64,000 nt of DNA from Kitasatospora herbaricolor. Lineage in GTDB: Bacteria; Actinomycetota; Actinomycetes; Streptomycetales; Streptomycetaceae. Location: the NCBI RefSeq assembly GCF_030813695.1, contig NZ_JAUSVA010000002.1, forward strand, positions 1,426,001 to 1,490,000. Direction: 5' to 3'. Below, piece after piece: positions 1-8,438 of this stretch. The position numbers and the translations under genes were made by a program. The notes under the pieces are model-generated. The model made no database searches. It had not been told where the DNA came from and was given only the letters and a program-made list of their open reading frames with translations. How positions within the stretch are numbered: the first letter of the stretch is position 1; every line of letters begins with the position of its first letter.

Positions 1-2031
1 CAACTGCTCCAGTTCCTTGATCGGCACCTGCACCAGCTGCAGGGCGCCGTTCACCGTCTTCAGCGAGAGCTCCCGGGGCAGGGAGTCTGCGCTGCGCCAG
101 GGGGAGGTGGGGATGTTCCCGCCGTACTGCCAGTTGTTCATCCAGCCGATGACGACGCGGCGGCCGGCGGGCTCGTCGTTGAAGGAGGTGGCGGCGTAGA
201 AGTCGGCTCCGTAGTCCATCCAGTGGACGTTCGAAGCCTGGTTCTGGACGGGCTCGTCGGTGAGGGTGAACTGGTCGGCGTTGATGTGGCCCCAGCCGCC
301 GGAGTTGTTGTCGACGATCTGGATACGGGCCTGCTTGCCGGCCACGCTGCGCAGGTCCCACTGGACGGGGTCGAGTGCCTCGTTGTCCTTACCGGTGACG
401 GTCCTGACCACCGCGCCGTCGACCACCAGGTTGACGGCGGTGGGGCTGGCCTGGGAGTTCGGGTGGTTGCCGCCGCCGACCAGGAAGTTCAGGTACGGCT
501 TGTCCACCGTGAAGGCAGGGGAGGTGAGAGTACCGGTGATCGAGTCGCCCTGGAGGAAGGAGTTGACGAGCCCCTTGCCGAGATAGCCGGTCACCTGGTT
601 CTGGTTGGCCAGGGTGCCCTGGGCGGGGCCGGTGCCGAAGGCGGCGCCGGTGGTCGCCCAGGCCCCGTAGGTGCTCCCCTCGAAGTCGGCGAGGACATTC
701 GGGCCCTGGTCGGTGAGGGTGAACTGGTCGGCGTTGATGTGGCCCCAGCCGCCGGTGTTGTTGTCGACGATCTGGATACGGGCCTGCTTGCCGGCCACGC
801 TGCGCAGGTCCCACTGGACGGGGTCGAGTGCCTCGTTGTCCTTGCCGGTGACGGTCCTGACCACCGCGCCGTCGACCACCAGGTTGACAGTGGTGGGGTT
901 GGGCTGGGAGTTGGGGTGGTTGCCGCCGCCGACCAGGAAGTTCAGGTACGGCTTGTCCACCGTGAAGGCAGGGGAGGTGAGAGTACCGGTGATCGAGTCG
1001 CCCTGGAGGAAGGAGTTGACGAGCCCCTTGCCGAGGTATCCGCTGACGCTCTGCTGGCCCGGGAGGGTGCCCTGAGCGGGGCCGGTGCCGAAGGCGGCGC
1101 CGGTGGTCGCCCAGGACCCGTAGGTGCTCCCCTCGAAGTCGGCAAGGACCGTTCCCGCGGGCGGCGTGGAGGTGGCGGGCCCGTCCGGGGTGAAGGTCGT
1201 GCCGTCGAAGTCGCCGACGAAGTACTGCGCGGCGGAGGTGTTCTGGGGGCCTCCGGGATTGATGTTGACGACCAGGACCCATTTGGTGTGCGACGGGTCG
1301 CCGTCCACCGGGAGCTGGAAGAGGTCCGGGCACTCCCACAGGCCGCCGGTGGCGCCGGCCGGTCCGAAGTCGCTGAGCTTGGTCCAGGTCTTCAGGTTCG
1401 GGGAGGAGTAGAAGCTCACCTTGTGGTCGGCGGACAGGGCGACCGTCATGAGCCAGCTGTTGGTCTGGGCGTTCCAGAAGACCTTGGGGTCGCGGAAGTT
1501 CTGGGAGCCGATGTTGAGGACGGGGTTCCCGGCGTACTTGGTCCAGGTGGTGCCGCCGTCGGTGGAGTAGGCCAGCGACTGAGCCTGCACTCCGTCGGAC
1601 TTGTGGTAGCTGGTGTAGATCGCGACCAGCGGGGGATTCGTGCTGGTACCGAAGCCGGTGGTGTTGTTCTTGTCGAGGACGACTCCGCCGGAGAAGACCA
1701 TCTCGTTGGCGTCCTGCGGGAGGGCGATCGGCTGCTCGGTCCAGTGGACCAGGTCGGGGCTGGTCGCGTGTCCCCAGGACATGTTGCCCCAGGTGTTCCC
1801 CGAGGGGTTGTACTGGAAGAAGAGGTGGTACGTGCCCTTGTACCAGATCGGGCCGTTGGGGTCGTTCATCCAGTTCTGGGCGGGCGAGAAGTGCAGTTGG
1901 GGCCGGTAGGTCTCGGTGTACGAAGTCTGCGCGTCGGCTGAGGGGGCGAGGAGCGCCAGGCCGAGGACGGCGCTGGCGGAGAGGGCCAGCAGGCGCTTGG
2001 AGCGGTGGTGCGTGACGGTTCGGTCGCGCAT
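1..2031 (-). CDS. Secreted GH32 fructan hydrolase (levanase/inulinase-like), 3' end outside window
   Basis: Extracellular beta-fructosidase of family GH32, expected to release fructose from levan or inulin. 677 residues are visible and the C-terminal beta-sandwich runs off the left edge. The ATG at 2031 has GAGGAG six bases upstream. Residues 1-34 look like a Sec signal peptide (basic start, hydrophobic 14-29, cleavage near ADA-Q). The propeller begins with NWMNDPNG (nucleophile Asp57), followed by a FRDPKV block (stabilising Asp) and WECPD (acid/base Glu). Between the GDFDGTTFTPD strand and DYGADFYAA sits an insert of about 300 residues made of two nearly identical galactose-binding-like modules. 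It is paralogous to the gene at 2713-5253, in the same orientation. Substrate (levan or inulin) cannot be fixed from sequence alone. Confidence 0.9.
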   Translation of the reverse strand, partial: MRDRTVTHHRSKRLLALSASAVLGLALLAPSADAQTSYTETYRPQLHFSPAQNWMNDPNGPIWYKGTYHLFFQYNPSGNTWGNMSWGHATSPDLVHWTEQPIALPQDANEMVFSGGVVLDKNNTTGFGTSTNPPLVAIYTSYHKSDGVQAQSLAYSTDGGTTWTKYAGNPVLNIGSQNFRDPKVFWNAQTNSWLMTVALSADHKVSFYSSPNLKTWTKLSDFGPAGATGGLWECPDLFQLPVDGDPSHTKWVLVVNINPGGPQNTSAAQYFVGDFDGTTFTPDGPATSTPPAGTVLADFEGSTYGSWATTGAAFGTGPAQGTLPGQQSVSGYLGKGLVNSFLQGDSITGTLTSPAFTVDKPYLNFLVGGGNHPNSQPNPTTVNLVVDGAVVRTVTGKDNEALDPVQWDLRSVAGKQARIQIVDNNTGGWGHINADQFTLTDQGPNVLADFEGSTYGAWATTGAAFGTGPAQGTLANQNQVTGYLGKGLVNSFLQGDSITGTLTSPAFTVDKPYLNFLVGGGNHPNSQASPTAVNLVVDGAVVRTVTGKDNEALDPVQWDLRSVAGKQARIQIVDNNSGGWGHINADQFTLTDEPVQNQASNVHWMDYGADFYAATSFNDEPAGRRVVIGWMNNWQYGGNIPTSPWRSADSLPRELSLKTVNGALQLVQVPIKELEQL
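252..1157 (-). repeat. In-frame tandem repeat, period 453 bp (151 codons)
   Basis: Two copies of a roughly 150-residue module inside the GH32 gene. For example, TGAGGGTGAACTGGTCGGCG occurs at 261 and again at 714, and long flanking stretches match base for base. Each module runs from VLADFEGSTYG to WGHINADQFTLTD. Near identity at synonymous positions suggests a recent duplication or ongoing homogenisation. Confidence 0.9.
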
Positions 2032-2250
2032 GGGGGTCTCCTCGGGTTCGGGCCTCCCGGACGGGCGGGGTACCCGTGCGGGTGGGTCCTCGGGAGCGGC
2101 GTGCCGGAGGGCATGCGGTGCGGCAGGCCGCGGGGTGGGGATGGCGCGGAGTTCTCTCGGCGGAGGCCCGGGACGGATGGGGCCGGGTCCCGGGCTCCGG
2201 GTCCGGACGGGACGCACCCCGCGCCCCGTACGGCTACGGGGCCGGGTGGA

Positions 2251-2290
2251 CCGTGCGGGGGCGGGCACCCTCAAGCCGGCCCCCGCACGG
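2251..2290 (-). terminator. Hairpin terminator, degenerate copy
   Basis: Inverted repeat CCGTGCGGGGGCGGGC / GCCGGCCCCCGCACGG with one mismatched pair. It lies beyond the GH32 remnant and is a copy of the perfect hairpin at 2668-2707. Confidence 0.65.
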
Positions 2291-2310
2291 GGCTCTTGGT
2301 TGCTCCGGTA

Positions 2311-2475
2311 GGAGCCGAGGTGCCAGAGCTTGAGGCTGGCGAGGCGGGCGGAGCCGCCCGAGGCGAACAGCTGGACGCTCTGGGTGCTGGGGGCGGTGAG
2401 TCGGTGATCACGGCCTGGCCCTGGCCGCCGAACGCCTCCACCGAGGACCACTCGATGAAGGACCCTGATGTGGAT
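2311..2475 (-). pseudogene. Decayed C-terminal remnant of a further GH32 gene
   Basis: Read on the minus strand, pieces of the GH32 C-terminus appear in different frames: GKIHIRV, then SSVEAFGGQGQAVITD, then SVQLFASGGSARLASLKLW and HLGSYRSN. They match the end of the intact neighbour (SSVEVFGGQGQAVITD, ARLDSLKLWHLGSYRNH). At least two frameshifts are present and the stop codon seen in the neighbour is replaced by CAA. Everything upstream of roughly the last 55 codons is missing, and the fragment is joined directly to a copy of the upstream leader. This indicates an internal deletion in what was once a third tandem copy. Confidence 0.85.
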
Positions 2476-2667
2476 CTTGCCGGGATGGGCGGGGTGCACG
2501 CGCGGGTGGGTCCTCGGGAGCGGGGTGGTGCTTTGCGGCAGGCCGCCGGGTGGGGGACGGCGCGGAATTCTCTGGGCGGAGGCCCGGGACGACCACGGCC
2601 GGGACCCGGGCTCCGGGACCGGACGGGACACACCCTGCGCACCCGTGCGACGACGGGGCCGGGTGGA

Positions 2668-2707
2668 CCGTGCGGGGGCGGGCACCCTCGGGCCCGCCCC
2701 CGCACGG
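2668..2707 (-). terminator. Intrinsic terminator of the GH32 gene at 2713-5253
   Basis: Perfect 16-bp stem (2668-2683 with 2692-2707) and an 8-nt loop, starting five bases past the stop codon. Confidence 0.8.
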
Positions 2708-2712
2708 GGCTC

Positions 2713-5253
2713 TCAGTGGTTCCGGTAGGAACCGAGGTGCCAGAGCTTGAGGCTGTCGAGGCGGGCGGTACCGCCTTCGGCGAACACCTGGACGCCCTGG
2801 CTTCCGGAATCGGGGAAGATCTGGTCGGTGATCACGGCTTGCCCCTGACCGCCGAACACCTCTACGGAGGACGCGTCGACAACCACACGGACGTGCACCT
2901 TGCCGTTCTGGGGCTTGAGGGGTGCGGTCTGGACGCCGGGGAAGTTGGGATCGAAGTCGACGGCCCCGGACTTCGTGCGGTCGACGTACAGCTGCTGGTT
3001 GGTGGCGTCGTAGCCGATGACGGTCTCCTGGCCGGCACCGGTACGCACCTTGAGCCCGAACTTGCTGGCGTCGGCGAGCGAGAAGGTGGCGTCGATGTCC
3101 AGGGCCTGTCCGGCGCCACGTCGGGCCAGGTCGACGGTGCGGTTGCGGACGGCGACGTCGTGCAGGGCGACGGCCGGCCCTTCGCGCAGCGAGTTCAGGG
3201 ACTGGACCGGCTGCTGCGTCAGTTGAAGCCGGCCGTCGACGGTGCGCAGCTGCAGTGTCCGGGGAAGGCTCTGCGCGCTGCGCCAAGGGGTGGTGGGGGT
3301 GTTGCCGGCGTACTGCCAGTCGCTCATCCAGCCGATCATGGTGCGCTCGCCGCGGGGCGCGTCGTTGTAGGTGACGGCGGCGTAGAAGTCCTTGCCGAAG
3401 TCGACCCAGTGGGCGCGCTGGAGAGTGGAGAGCGCGGGCTGGTCGGCGGCGGTGAACTGGTCGGCCATGATGTGGCCCCAGCCTGCGGTGTTCAGGTCGG
3501 TGACCTGGATGCGGGCCTGCTTGCCCTTGTAGGCGCGCAGGTCGAAGGAGGCCCAGTCCAGGGTTTCGCTGTCGGCGCCGGTGACGCTCTGCACGGTGTT
3601 GCCGTCGATGACCAGGTTCACCGTGGTCTCGTTCGACTGGGGCTTGGCCTGGGTGTCGGAGAGGACGATCTGGTCGACGTTGAGGTGGCCCCAGCCTCCG
3701 GTGTTCGCGTCGACGATCTTGATCTGTGCGGTCTTTCCCTGCAGGTCGGACAGGTCCCAGGAGGCCCAGTCGAGGTGCTCGTTGTTGCTGCCGGTGGCGC
3801 TGCGGACGGTCTTCCCGTCGACGATGAGTTCGATGGCGGTGGGGGCGTCGGAGTTGGCGGGGTGGGTGCCGCCGCCGAGCAGGAAGTCGAGGTACTTCTT
3901 GTCGATGGTGAACGTCGGCGAGGTGAGTTCGCCGGTGGTGGCGTCGCCCTGGAGGAAGCTGTTGGCCAGTCCGTGGCCGGTGTAGCCGGAGACCTCCATC
4001 TGGCCCGGGAGGGTGCCCTGCGCAGGTCCGGTGCCGAAGGCGGTGCCGGTGGCGCTCCAGGTTCCGTAGGTGTCGCCCTCGAAGTCGGCGAGGACGGTGC
4101 CGGTGGGGGTCGGCTGCGGGTCGGTGACGGCGTTCGGGTTGTGGGGGTGGTTGCCGCCGCCGACCTTGAAGTTGATGTAGTTGCTGGTCACGGTGAAGGC
4201 GGGGGACGTGGTGGTGCCCGTCGAGCTGTCCCCACCGTTGAAGCTGTTGGCGTAGCCGGTGCCCTCGATGCCGGTGATGGCCGACTGGCCCGGCAGGGAG
4301 CCGGTGGCCGGGGCGGTGCCGAAGGCCGTTCCGCTGGTGGTCCAGGTTCCGTAGTCGGGCTGTTCGAAGTCCTGCAGGACGGTGCCGGCGGGCGGGGTGT
4401 AGGAGCCGTTGTCGTCGGGGGTGAAGGTGGTGCCGTCGAAGTCGCCGACGAAGTACTGCGCGCCGGACCCGCCGGCGATGGCGCCGGGGTTGATGTTGAC
4501 GACCATGACCCACTTGATGCGCTTGGGGTTCCCGTCGATGGCCATCGGGAAGAAGTCCGGGCACTCCCAGGCGCCGCCGGTGGCGCCGGCCGGGCCGAAC
4601 TCGCTGAGGTGGTTCCAGGACTTGAGGTCCTTGGAGGAGTAGAACTCGACCTTGTGCTCGTCGGCCAGCGACACGGTCATGAGCCAGCTCTGCGTGGGTG
4701 CGTACCACTGGACCTTGGGGTCGCGGAAGGCGTGGGAGCCGATGTCGAGCACCGGGTTGCCGGTGTACTTGGTCCAGGTGCGGCCGCGGTCGGTGCTGTA
4801 GGCCAGCGACTGGGCCTGCTTCCCGTCCAGGTAGGCACTGGTGTAGACGGCGACCATGGCGGGGTCCTTGCGGGTGCCGAAGCCGGTGGTGTTGTCGACG
4901 TCGATCACGGCGCTGCCGGAGAAGACCATCTCGTTGTCGTCGTGCGGGATGGCCAGCGGCAGTTCCTTCCAGTGCACCAGGTCCGTGCTGACGGCGTGGC
5001 CCCAGGACATGTTGCCCCAGGAGTTGCCGTCGGGGTTGTACTGGTAGAAGAGGTGGTACTCGCCCTTGTAGTACACGAGCCCGTTGGGGTCGTTCATCCA
5101 GTTCTGCGCCGGGGTGTAGTGCACCTGGGGGCGGTACTGCTCCTGGAACGGCGCGGTGTCCGCCACTGCGGGGGATCCCGCGGTCAGACCGAGGCAGACG
5201 GCGGTGGCCAGGATGGCCAGCGAGGAACGGCGGGTACGTCGGGACACAGGCAT
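2713..5253 (-). CDS. Secreted GH32 fructan hydrolase with nested binding module
   Basis: Extracellular GH32 exo-fructosidase, 846 residues. The ATG at 5253 is chosen over an upstream in-frame ATG because AAGGAG precedes it and a signal peptide (residues 1-31, AVA-D) follows at once. Catalytic blocks are NWMNDPNG (nucleophile Asp55), FRDPKV and WECPD; the C-terminal beta-sandwich ends SSVEVFGGQGQAVITD...LGSYRNH. Between GDFDGTTFTPD and HWVDFGKDFYAA there is a galactose-binding-like insert with an unusual arrangement. The first half of one module (VLQDFEQ to GGGNHPHNP) is followed by a complete second module (VLADFEGD to DQIVLSD) and then the second half of the first (TTVNLVIDG to DQFTAAD). About 700 bases separate it from the paralogue at 1-2031. 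Levan versus inulin preference is not decidable here. Confidence 0.92.
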   Translation of the reverse strand: MPVSRRTRRSSLAILATAVCLGLTAGSPAVADTAPFQEQYRPQVHYTPAQNWMNDPNGLVYYKGEYHLFYQYNPDGNSWGNMSWGHAVSTDLVHWKELPLAIPHDDNEMVFSGSAVIDVDNTTGFGTRKDPAMVAVYTSAYLDGKQAQSLAYSTDRGRTWTKYTGNPVLDIGSHAFRDPKVQWYAPTQSWLMTVSLADEHKVEFYSSKDLKSWNHLSEFGPAGATGGAWECPDFFPMAIDGNPKRIKWVMVVNINPGAIAGGSGAQYFVGDFDGTTFTPDDNGSYTPPAGTVLQDFEQPDYGTWTTSGTAFGTAPATGSLPGQSAITGIEGTGYANSFNGGDSSTGTTTSPAFTVTSNYINFKVGGGNHPHNPNAVTDPQPTPTGTVLADFEGDTYGTWSATGTAFGTGPAQGTLPGQMEVSGYTGHGLANSFLQGDATTGELTSPTFTIDKKYLDFLLGGGTHPANSDAPTAIELIVDGKTVRSATGSNNEHLDWASWDLSDLQGKTAQIKIVDANTGGWGHLNVDQIVLSDTQAKPQSNETTVNLVIDGNTVQSVTGADSETLDWASFDLRAYKGKQARIQVTDLNTAGWGHIMADQFTAADQPALSTLQRAHWVDFGKDFYAAVTYNDAPRGERTMIGWMSDWQYAGNTPTTPWRSAQSLPRTLQLRTVDGRLQLTQQPVQSLNSLREGPAVALHDVAVRNRTVDLARRGAGQALDIDATFSLADASKFGLKVRTGAGQETVIGYDATNQQLYVDRTKSGAVDFDPNFPGVQTAPLKPQNGKVHVRVVVDASSVEVFGGQGQAVITDQIFPDSGSQGVQVFAEGGTARLDSLKLWHLGSYRNH

Positions 5254-5391
5254 GGAGAGCTCCTTCACAGAGCTTTGGGTGGGGGTGAGCGCGATCGCGG
5301 CTCTTCGGGGCATGGCTGCGCCGAGGCACGGCGACGGTACGGCGGTCGCGGTGACATGGCGGGCCGTGGGTGGGGCGGCGGTGCGGTACTG

Positions 5392-6411
5392 CTAGGCGGA
5401 GGGCGGCAGTTCGCCGGATCCGCGGGGGATGAGACGGGTGGGGACGGTGACGGTGCGGGCCCGGGTGCGGTCACCGTCGAGGCGGGCGAGGGCGATCTCG
5501 GCTGCGGCTGTGCCGATGGCGGCGGGGTCCTGGGCGACCGTGGTGATGGCGGGTTCCAGCACCTCCGCGAACGGCAGGTCGTCGAAGGAGACGAGGGCGA
5601 TGTCGCGCCGGCCGGCACGGACCATGCCGCGCACGGTGCCCATGGCGGCGAAGTTGTTGGCCGCGAGGATCGCGGTCGGCGGGTGGGGACTGTGCAGCAC
5701 TCGCAGGACGGCCTCGGCGGCCTCGGCCTCGGTGTGGCCGTCCAGTACGAGCGAGCGGTCGTAGGGCAGGTGGGCGGCTTCGAGTGCTTCGCGGTATCCG
5801 GCGAGGCGCTCGCGGCGGGTGTAGAGGGTCGCCGGCCGGTCGCCGATGAAGGCGATGCGCCGGTGACCGCCGGTGATGAGGTGGGCGGTGCCTTCGCGGG
5901 TGCCGTCCCGGTTGGAGCTGACCACACTGTCGGCGGTGAGGCCGGTTCCGGGGCGGTCGAGGAAGACCACCGGCATCCCGGCGGTCCGGGCTGCCCGCAG
6001 GTGGCCGTGGTCGGCCGCTGCTGCGGGCACCACCATCAGTGCGCTGACCCGGCGGCCGAGGAAGGTGGTGATCAGCGCCCGTTCCCGGTCGGGGTCGTCG
6101 GCGCTGGAGCCCATCAGCAGGGTCAGCCCGCGCTCGCGCACCGCGCTTTCGATCCCGCCGGCGACGGTCCCGAAGAATGGGTTGCCCATGTCGGGGATGA
6201 TCAGGCCGACGGTGCTGTCCGGACCGCCGACGCGCATGTTGCGGGCCATGAGGTTGGGCTGGAAGCCCAGCTTCTCGACCGCCGCCATGACCTTTGCCCG
6301 GGTTGCCTCCGAGGTGGGCCCGTCGCCGTTCAGGACCCGGGAGACGGTCTTGGCGCTGACGCCGACCTCCTGGGCCACATCGTGCAGCGTCGTGCGACGG
6401 GGCGAGGCCAT
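5392..6411 (-). CDS. LacI-family regulator, probable fructose transport repressor
   Basis: 339-residue LacI/GalR repressor. An N-terminal helix-turn-helix (TLHDVAQEVGVSAKTVSRVL, about residues 8-27) and hinge helix precede a periplasmic-binding-like effector domain (VGLIIPDMGNPFF through FDDLPFAEVLEP). The ATG at 6411 starts seven residues before the HTH, as usual in the family; a longer upstream reading has no family-like sequence. It follows frcA by 70 bases in the same orientation and precedes the GH32 gene at 2713-5253. The likely targets are the paired operators at 9525-9554, with fructose or a fructose phosphate as effector; both are inferred from position only. Confidence 0.88.
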   Translation of the reverse strand: MASPRRTTLHDVAQEVGVSAKTVSRVLNGDGPTSEATRAKVMAAVEKLGFQPNLMARNMRVGGPDSTVGLIIPDMGNPFFGTVAGGIESAVRERGLTLLMGSSADDPDRERALITTFLGRRVSALMVVPAAAADHGHLRAARTAGMPVVFLDRPGTGLTADSVVSSNRDGTREGTAHLITGGHRRIAFIGDRPATLYTRRERLAGYREALEAAHLPYDRSLVLDGHTEAEAAEAVLRVLHSPHPPTAILAANNFAAMGTVRGMVRAGRRDIALVSFDDLPFAEVLEPAITTVAQDPAAIGTAAAEIALARLDGDRTRARTVTVPTRLIPRGSGELPPSA

Positions 6412-6481
6412 GTACCCACCGTTCGGCTTCGCCGGGCGCGGGCTCCGATGGTACGAGCGGGCCCGCGCCCGGGGTGTCTGG

Positions 6482-7318
6482 TCAGTTCGGACGGACTCCG
6501 GCGGCCTTGACCGCACCGGCATCCGCCACGACAGTACCGCCGTGCTCCTCGTCGACGGTGAGCGCGCCCGTCATGATGGCGACGACCTCGGACATGCTGT
6601 AGTCGGACGGCTTGATCAGGGCCTCGCGCCGGCCCATCCGGTGGACGTGGATACGGTCGGCGATCTCGAAGACGTGCGGCATGTTGTGGCTGATCAGGAC
6701 GACCGGCAGGCCCTTGTCGCGGACCCGTCGGATCAGGTCGAGGACCTGGCCGGACTCCTTGACGCCGAGCGCCGCGGTGGGTTCGTCCATCACGACGACG
6801 CTGCGGGCCCAGGCGACCGAGCGGGCGACGGCGACGGCCTGGCGCTGACCGCCGGAGAGGGTCTCCACCGCCTGGGTGAGCGAGCGCAGGCCGATCTTGA
6901 GGTCGGCCATGTGCGCGGCGGCCTCCTCGCGCATCCGCTTCTTGTCGATCATGCGCAGGACGCTGCCCAGCGGGCCTGGCCGGCGCAGTTCGCGGCCGAG
7001 GAACATGTTGGAGGCGATGTCCATGGAGGCGGCGACCGCGAGGTCCTGGTAGACGGTCTCGATTCCGTGGGCCCGGGCGTCCTGCGGTCCGTTGAAGCGG
7101 ATGACCTCGCCGTTCAGGCGGATCTCGCCCTCGTCGGGGGTGACGGCGCCGGTGAGGGCCTTGATGAGACTGGACTTGCCGGCGCCGTTGTCGCCGATGA
7201 CGGCCAGGACCTCGCCGGGCAGCAGGTCGAAGTCGGCGCCGTCGATGGCGGTGACGTGGCCGTAGCGCTTGACCAGACCCCTGGCCTGGATCACGGGGGT
7301 GGGAGTGGGAGCGCTCAT
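6482..7318 (-). CDS. frcA: Fructose ABC transporter ATPase
   Basis: Cytoplasmic ATP-binding subunit of a CUT2 sugar importer, 278 residues. Walker A GDNGAGKSS, signature LSGGQRQ, Walker B VVVMDEPTAAL and the switch histidine in LISHN are all present. A single ABC domain matches FrcA of rhizobia and not the double-domain RbsA. Its ATG overlaps the permease TGA by one base (TGATG), indicating translational coupling. It is the last transporter gene of the frcB-frcC-frcA operon. Confidence 0.88.
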   Translation of the reverse strand: MSAPTPTPVIQARGLVKRYGHVTAIDGADFDLLPGEVLAVIGDNGAGKSSLIKALTGAVTPDEGEIRLNGEVIRFNGPQDARAHGIETVYQDLAVAASMDIASNMFLGRELRRPGPLGSVLRMIDKKRMREEAAAHMADLKIGLRSLTQAVETLSGGQRQAVAVARSVAWARSVVVMDEPTAALGVKESGQVLDLIRRVRDKGLPVVLISHNMPHVFEIADRIHVHRMGRREALIKPSDYSMSEVVAIMTGALTVDEEHGGTVVADAGAVKAAGVRPN

Positions 7319-8313
7319 CAGCGGGTCCTCTTCCGGGAGATCTGGTCGACGGTGACGGCGAGGATGACCAGGACGCCGGTGATCAGCGTCTGGTAGATGG
7401 AGGCGACGCCCATCAGCTGGAGGCCGTTGCGGAACACCCCGACGATGAGAGCACCGACCAGGGAGCCGAGCACGCTGCCCCGGCCGCCGAAGAGGCTGGT
7501 ACCGCCGAGGACCACCGCGGTAATGCTGTCGAGGTTGTCGGTCTGCCCCGCCTGCGGGTCGCCGACACCGGTGCGGGAGATCAGCAGGAGTGCGGCGAGG
7601 CCGTAGACGAGTCCGGCGAGTGCGTAGAGGCCGATGGTCAGGCGGCCGGTGCGGATGCCGTTGAGGCGGGCGGCCTCGGGGCTGTTGCCCAGCGCGTAGA
7701 CGTGCCGGCCCCAGGATGTGCTGCTCAGCAGGTAGGCGAACACACCGAACAGTGCCAGGGCCACGAGCGAGCCGTAGGTGACGTCGGTGCCGCCGAGCGG
7801 GAAGGTGGTGCCGAGGAACGTCAGTGCGCCGGGCAGGTCGGTGACGGTCTGCTCGTTGGAGTAGATGTGGGTGAGCGCGAAGGCGACGTTCAGCATGCCG
7901 AGCGTCACGATGAACGGCGGCAGCGGGATCAGCTTCACCAGCAGACCGTTGAGCAGGCCGAAGCCGGAACACACCGCCAGGCCCAGCACGATCGCCACCA
8001 GCGGCGGAACCGTCCCTTGGGCGGCCGTCCTGGCGATCACGATCGACCCGAAAGCCATCACCGCGCCGCAGGACAGGTCGATGCCGGCCGTCAGGATGAT
8101 CAGAGTCTGCCCCACGGCCAGCGCCCCGACCACCATCACCTGCTGGATGATCAGCGAGAAATTGCCGCCGGAGAGGAACTGGTCTGTCGTCAGGGAGAAG
8201 AAGGCGCAGGCCAGCACGAGTGCGGCGAGCGGGCCGGCCGTCGGGGCCGTCACGAGCCGGCGCAACGCTGTCGGCCCGGTGAGGTTCCCGTACGGGGCGG
8301 TGGATGTGGTCAT
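7318..8313 (-). CDS. frcC: Fructose ABC transporter permease
   Basis: Inner-membrane permease of the RbsC/FrcC type, 331 residues, with eight or more hydrophobic segments. It carries the family signature LTAGIDLSCGAVMA and the loop GIRTGRLTIGLYALAGLVYG near the C-terminal third. It lies between the binding-protein and ATPase genes and overlaps frcA by one base. The 125-base gap to frcB contains a hairpin that may lower expression relative to the binding protein. Confidence 0.87.
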   Translation of the reverse strand: MTTSTAPYGNLTGPTALRRLVTAPTAGPLAALVLACAFFSLTTDQFLSGGNFSLIIQQVMVVGALAVGQTLIILTAGIDLSCGAVMAFGSIVIARTAAQGTVPPLVAIVLGLAVCSGFGLLNGLLVKLIPLPPFIVTLGMLNVAFALTHIYSNEQTVTDLPGALTFLGTTFPLGGTDVTYGSLVALALFGVFAYLLSSTSWGRHVYALGNSPEAARLNGIRTGRLTIGLYALAGLVYGLAALLLISRTGVGDPQAGQTDNLDSITAVVLGGTSLFGGRGSVLGSLVGALIVGVFRNGLQLMGVASIYQTLITGVLVILAVTVDQISRKRTR

Positions 8314-8375
8314 GAGAGGTCCTTGCCGGTGAAGCGGATCGGGAGCGCCCGGCGGGCGGCGTCGCGATGGGTGGA

Positions 8376-8420
8376 AGCGGTCCGGACCGGGTCGGGGCAG
8401 GAGAGCCGGACCGGACCGCT
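8376..8420 (-). promoter_or_regulatory. Hairpin between frcB and frcC
   Basis: AGCGGTCCGG (8376-8385) pairs with CCGGACCGCT (8411-8420). A stem loop directly after the binding-protein gene commonly stabilises its mRNA or attenuates the downstream genes; here this is inference. Confidence 0.45.
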
Positions 8421-8438
8421 GGTGAGGGGAGGGGCCGG

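Larger units (their letters stand above)
2060..2840. repeat. Duplicated intergenic block (about 2060-2408 and 2484-2840)
   Basis: The leader region upstream of the first GH32 gene, a hairpin terminator and the last GH32 codons all recur about 420 bp further on. Shared landmarks are GCGGGTGGGTCCTCGGGAGC, GCGGAGGCCCGGGAC, GGGGCCGGGTGGACCGTGCG and CCGAGGTGCCAGAGCTTGAG. The first copy is degenerate. The second copy overlaps the intact 3' end of the gene at 2713-5253. Confidence 0.85.

Noticed and set aside
5290..5299. CGCGATCGCG palindrome and a CGGTGACA half site (to 5356) upstream of the GH32 gene at 2713-5253
   Set aside because: Short GC palindromes are expected by chance here, and only half of the TGTCAnCGnTGACA pattern is matched.
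2005..6510. A 1501-codon open frame on the plus strand
   Set aside because: It runs antisense to two GH32 genes and a lacI gene with clear motifs; long antisense frames are a normal effect of very high third-position GC.
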